64,000 nucleotides of DNA, taken from the NCBI RefSeq assembly GCF_017562075.2, contig NC_054081.1, positions 2,049,294 through 2,113,293 on the forward strand. Direction: 5' to 3'. Position numbers and translations under genes: made by a program. Under the pieces are notes generated by a model. The model was given only the letters and a program-made list of their open reading frames with translations, was not told the DNA's origin and did not search any database. Below, piece after piece: positions 60,756-64,000 of this stretch (positions are counted from its first letter, which is position 1; the number at the start of each line of letters is the position of its first letter). The DNA is from Anopheles merus. Its lineage: Eukaryota; Arthropoda; Insecta; Diptera; Culicidae.

Positions 60756-62322
60756 GATACAACACAGCTGTGCATTGATTTGTTGGAGGACGGCGAAGAG
60801 CTGCGGTTCGCGAAACACAACATCCGGCAACCAGGCGTGCACAACTGTTTAAAAGCACAGAGAGCACACTGACCAAGCACCAGCAGCAACATCAAACAGA
60901 GAACACCCACTGAAGGGTGTGCCAACAAAAAGGAAAGGTTGCGCTGTGTCTTTGTCGAAAGCGAACCAAGTAAACGGTTCGTGTCCGCTCTACTTGGGTT
61001 CCGGCTGCAATCTCACTCCCCTGACGGGGAATGCAACGAAACGAAACGGCCGTTTAGCTATAGCTGACCAATGATTTCATCTTGTCCGCGTGTTGCCATC
61101 ATGGTACAGCGTTTCGTCCGATTACTTTAGAGCAGATACTGCAACGGCAGCAACTCACCTCTCACCAGGCCATTTCTCATCGGGAGACCAAAAATGCTGG
61201 TTGAGAATGAGGCAAAATTGATTTTCGATTCGACCGTGTGCGGATGATGATGGTTCTTCGCTTTGAGTTGCGTGGAATTTTCCGTGCACAGACCCATATC
61301 ACTTACCCGTCCTTCACACAAACACACACACACACACGCATACATTCAAACATACAAGGGGAGATAGAGGGATTTGAACTCCAGTTGGTTCGGATACTAG
61401 GAATTGGAGTGTGCTTCTCGGCAGCGAGTTTGGGCGACTTTAGGGGGTCGAATTCGTTCACGGTAACCGTGCAGGTGGCCGGCTACGAGAAGAAAGGGGA
61501 GAAGGAGCGGGGGGGAGGGGGGCGATGATCCTGCTTGAACGTTTGACAGTTGCGCACCACCCGAGCTAAGGGTGGGATGTTTCGAAGGTTGATACCGGTG
61601 GTTGTTGTGTTGAATTGATTGTTGCTGATCTCAACTACCTTTCTTACCCTTCTTGGTACACACACACACATACACACACAAGCGCAGAGACACAGATACG
61701 CAATTCCCGTCCCACAGCTGCCCGCAAGCAGGGGTTCAGTGGCAAATGATTGTTGTTGGAAACGGTTCAGTTAGTAGTGGCAGCCATCTTTTTCCACTGT
61801 TGCAAAGAGGGAAAGAAAAGGGAATTGCTCTGAAATGGAACACTACTAGGAGACAGCACGGGTAATCGGTTGTGTTGATAATGCAGGGGCTGCTGGAGGG
61901 GTAACTGGGGGTCTGCGGGGGGGGGGGGCTAAGACACATAGTTTTATTTTACGAAAATTGCGTTTTTCCCCTAAGCAGCACCCCTTGTTGGGCTGCCCCC
62001 GCTCTCACTCTCTCTATCTGTCACGCACACACACACACACGCGTCACACGGGCCCGTCCACACAACCGTGAACTCAATTCTCGGAAATTGTTAATATTTT
62101 ATTACAACGGAACGATATGGCCTCCCGTCAAAACGGACAAATACAACACACAAAAAAAGAATGCTAGACATCATGGCCGTGTGTATTGACTTTTACGGCT
62201 GTTTCTGTCTCGCTCATTCACACACGCATCCATTCTTTCTCTCTCTCACACACACACACAAACTCGCTCTCTCTTCCTCATTCAGACGCAAACATCGCAA
62301 AGCGCACACAACGCACACACAC

Positions 62323-62363
<41 letters not shown>

Positions 62364-63290
62364 GACAACAATCGTTCGCATGCTGTTTCTTTCCTGCACA
62401 CACCGTTGCATACATTCGGGCGCACTCGCTTTCGCTACGGCTCGGTTCGTTCTCTCGTTCGCTCGCATCATCATCATCATGTGCCTTGCCCTCTTTATCG
62501 TATTCACACGCAGCCCACACACACACTCACACACGCACACACACACATACAACACTCGTACGCCATTACAAGAGCAGTGTTGGCTGCGATCGATTCCCAT
62601 TGCCCCATGCACAGCGCAAGAGAAGGAAAAAAAACCCACAACCCCTCGATGGATGGGGCTGGAATTTTCCAACCAAGAAAAGATGGAAAACGATACGCTT
62701 TCGAACATACGCACGAATGGGGAACTAAGGTTGTATCGTTATTCACCTGACGCACCACACGCACCACACGGGACGACGGCACAAAACTTTTTTGTTCCGC
62801 TCTGCTCCACTATTCGTTTGCACGGTAAAACTCTCACTGACAGGGGCCCTGACTGGCCTCGCGTAAACGCACCCGTGCAGTGTTCGAACGGCACCCAACT
62901 GCGCACGCACACACACACACACTACTGTACGCACAGGCGCAAACAAACCCGTGTGCACAGGTAAATTCCAATCGCAATCGTGCGTTTACGCTGTCCGGTT
63001 CAAGTGTTCTTTGCGACTGTCAGCCGTTTCGACACGGCGGGGCGAAAAGTGAGGCGAAACGTGATGGAATGTGTTTTTTTTCTAACGGCTTGTTTGTGTG
63101 CGTGTGTGTGTGAGTGCGTGTTGCAAGGTGCATTAGTGGGATCAGGTGGTGGAAGGAGATGAGAAGCACTTTTGGTGGGTCACCATATTTAAGGTACCTG
63201 TTCCTTTAAGGTACCTGGTCCACGAGATGCGCGAGACTTCTTAAAGGCGGATTCGGAGATATGCGGTTTTCTTCATTTGACAGTTCTTAC
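60756..63290. other. non-coding region upstream of the zinc-finger gene
   Basis: No supported gene. It contains CA/AC microsatellites (notably 62303-62362), a G-run at 61915-61928 and a candidate minus-strand donor at 61306. Long low-complexity frames around 62161-62964 are translations of the CA repeats. Confidence 0.5.
62303..62362. repeat. (CA)n microsatellite
   Basis: A nearly continuous CA dinucleotide run with two CG interruptions. Confidence 0.9.
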
Positions 63291-64000
63291 TAGTGATGTG
63301 CGCTCAGGAGCGCACCCACGACTCCGATCCAACTCCCATTATTGCTAGTACGATTCTCTAGATCCGGAAAAATATGAACCACTAGTTTCGCCCGGAATCG
63401 GAGTCGCCCGGACGACTCCAGACGACTCCGGATGACTCCGAATCCGATAGACTTCGGGCGACTCTGGACGACTCCGGATAACTCTGACTTCGAACGACTT
63501 CAGGCGAATAAGAACGACTCTGGGCGGTTCCGGACGATACCGACTCCAATAGACTCCGGATGACTCCAACTCCGAGCGACTCCCGACGATTCCAGACGAC
63601 TCTGGGCGATTCCAGACACCTCCGATAGACTCCGGGCGACTCTGGGCGATTCTGGATGACTCCAACTCCGAAACGACTCCGGACGACTCTGGACGACTCC
63701 GGACAACTCCAGACGACTCCGGATGACTCCGAATCCGATAGACTTCGGGCGACTCTAGGTGACTCCGGACAAGTCCGGACGACCCCAACTCCGAATAACT
63801 CCGGATGATTCCGACTTCAATAGACTTCGACCGACTCTGGACGACTCTGGAAGACTCCGGATAACTCTGACTCCGAACGACTCTCGACGATTCCAGACGA
63901 CTCTGGGCGATTACAGACATCTCCGATAGACTCCGGGCGACTCTGGGCGATTCTGGATGATTCCAACTCCGAAACGACTCCGGACGACTCTGGACGACTC
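63291..64000. mobile_element. decamer-repeat element, hAT-like end, truncated by window
   Basis: Begins TAGTGATGTG, resembling the TAGTGRTGGG ends of the nest elements, followed at once by a perfect 8-bp hairpin (63298-63315, GTGCGCTC and GAGCGCAC). The rest is a degenerate decamer close to GGACGACTCC with interspersed AACTCCGA units, running to the end of the window. The right end is not visible, so class is inferred. Confidence 0.6.

Noticed and set aside
59783..60928. Acidic Ser/Asp/Gly repeat proteins on both strands
   Set aside because: Both frames are explained by the palindromic dodecamer arms of the transposon copy.
62161..62964. 267-codon frame upstream of the zinc-finger gene
   Set aside because: It is Thr/His-rich translation of CA microsatellites with no conserved segment.
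1..64000. tRNA or rRNA genes
   Set aside because: No cloverleaf with A and B boxes or rRNA-like stretch stood out on either strand; a covariance-model scan would be needed to exclude them fully.

Overview
The window is nuclear DNA from an insect, most probably an anopheline mosquito. The evidence is a canonical insect alpha4-type nicotinic acetylcholine receptor gene with two alternative copies of exon 4, a metazoan mitochondrial DNA polymerase gamma gene, a divergent ionotropic receptor, GT-AG introns, GC-rich third codon positions in coding exons, AT-rich introns, abundant CA/GT/GA microsatellites and many small inverted-repeat DNA transposons (MITEs). The species is inferred from gene content; nothing in the sequence names it.

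Layout. Bases 1-8.46 kb are non-coding, rich in microsatellites, and probably hold the promoter and leader exons of the receptor gene. Bases 8.77-28.17 kb carry a plus-strand nAChR alpha4-like gene. I could place every coding exon with consistent phase, including two mutually exclusive 181-nt exons and one GC-AG intron. Bases 28.2-32.4 kb are an A-rich probable 3' UTR. A 426-bp MITE follows. Bases 33.36-38.44 kb carry DNA polymerase gamma (two exons, plus). Bases 38.83-42.03 kb carry an ionotropic receptor (two exons, plus). A 3.3-kb minisatellite of 29-bp units arranged in 87-bp trimers and 348-609-bp higher-order blocks starts about 60 bp after the receptor's poly(A) signal. It is followed by a dead non-LTR retrotransposon fragment and by an unrecognised minus-strand gene of at least three exons (46.3-47.1 kb). 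Bases 47.67-48.87 kb hold a three-deep transposon nest. Bases 51.28-59.52 kb carry a minus-strand gene for a roughly 2,224-residue protein with 14 C2H2 zinc fingers and a long acidic tract. A second copy of the nest's outer element lies at 59.82-60.76 kb. The last 0.7 kb is a decamer-repeat element that runs off the end.

Function. The genes do not form an operon or pathway. They are independent neuronal or chemosensory (nAChR, IR), mitochondrial replication (Pol gamma) and nuclear regulatory (zinc finger) genes. The most interesting structure is in the repeats: a transposon family with TAGTGRTGGG ends, a conserved unique core and arms made of degenerate palindromic dodecamers. One copy was split by another element that left a perfect 8-bp target duplication, and the second copy preserves the empty site. 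The main introns of Pol gamma, the IR and the zinc-finger gene each carry a different MITE.
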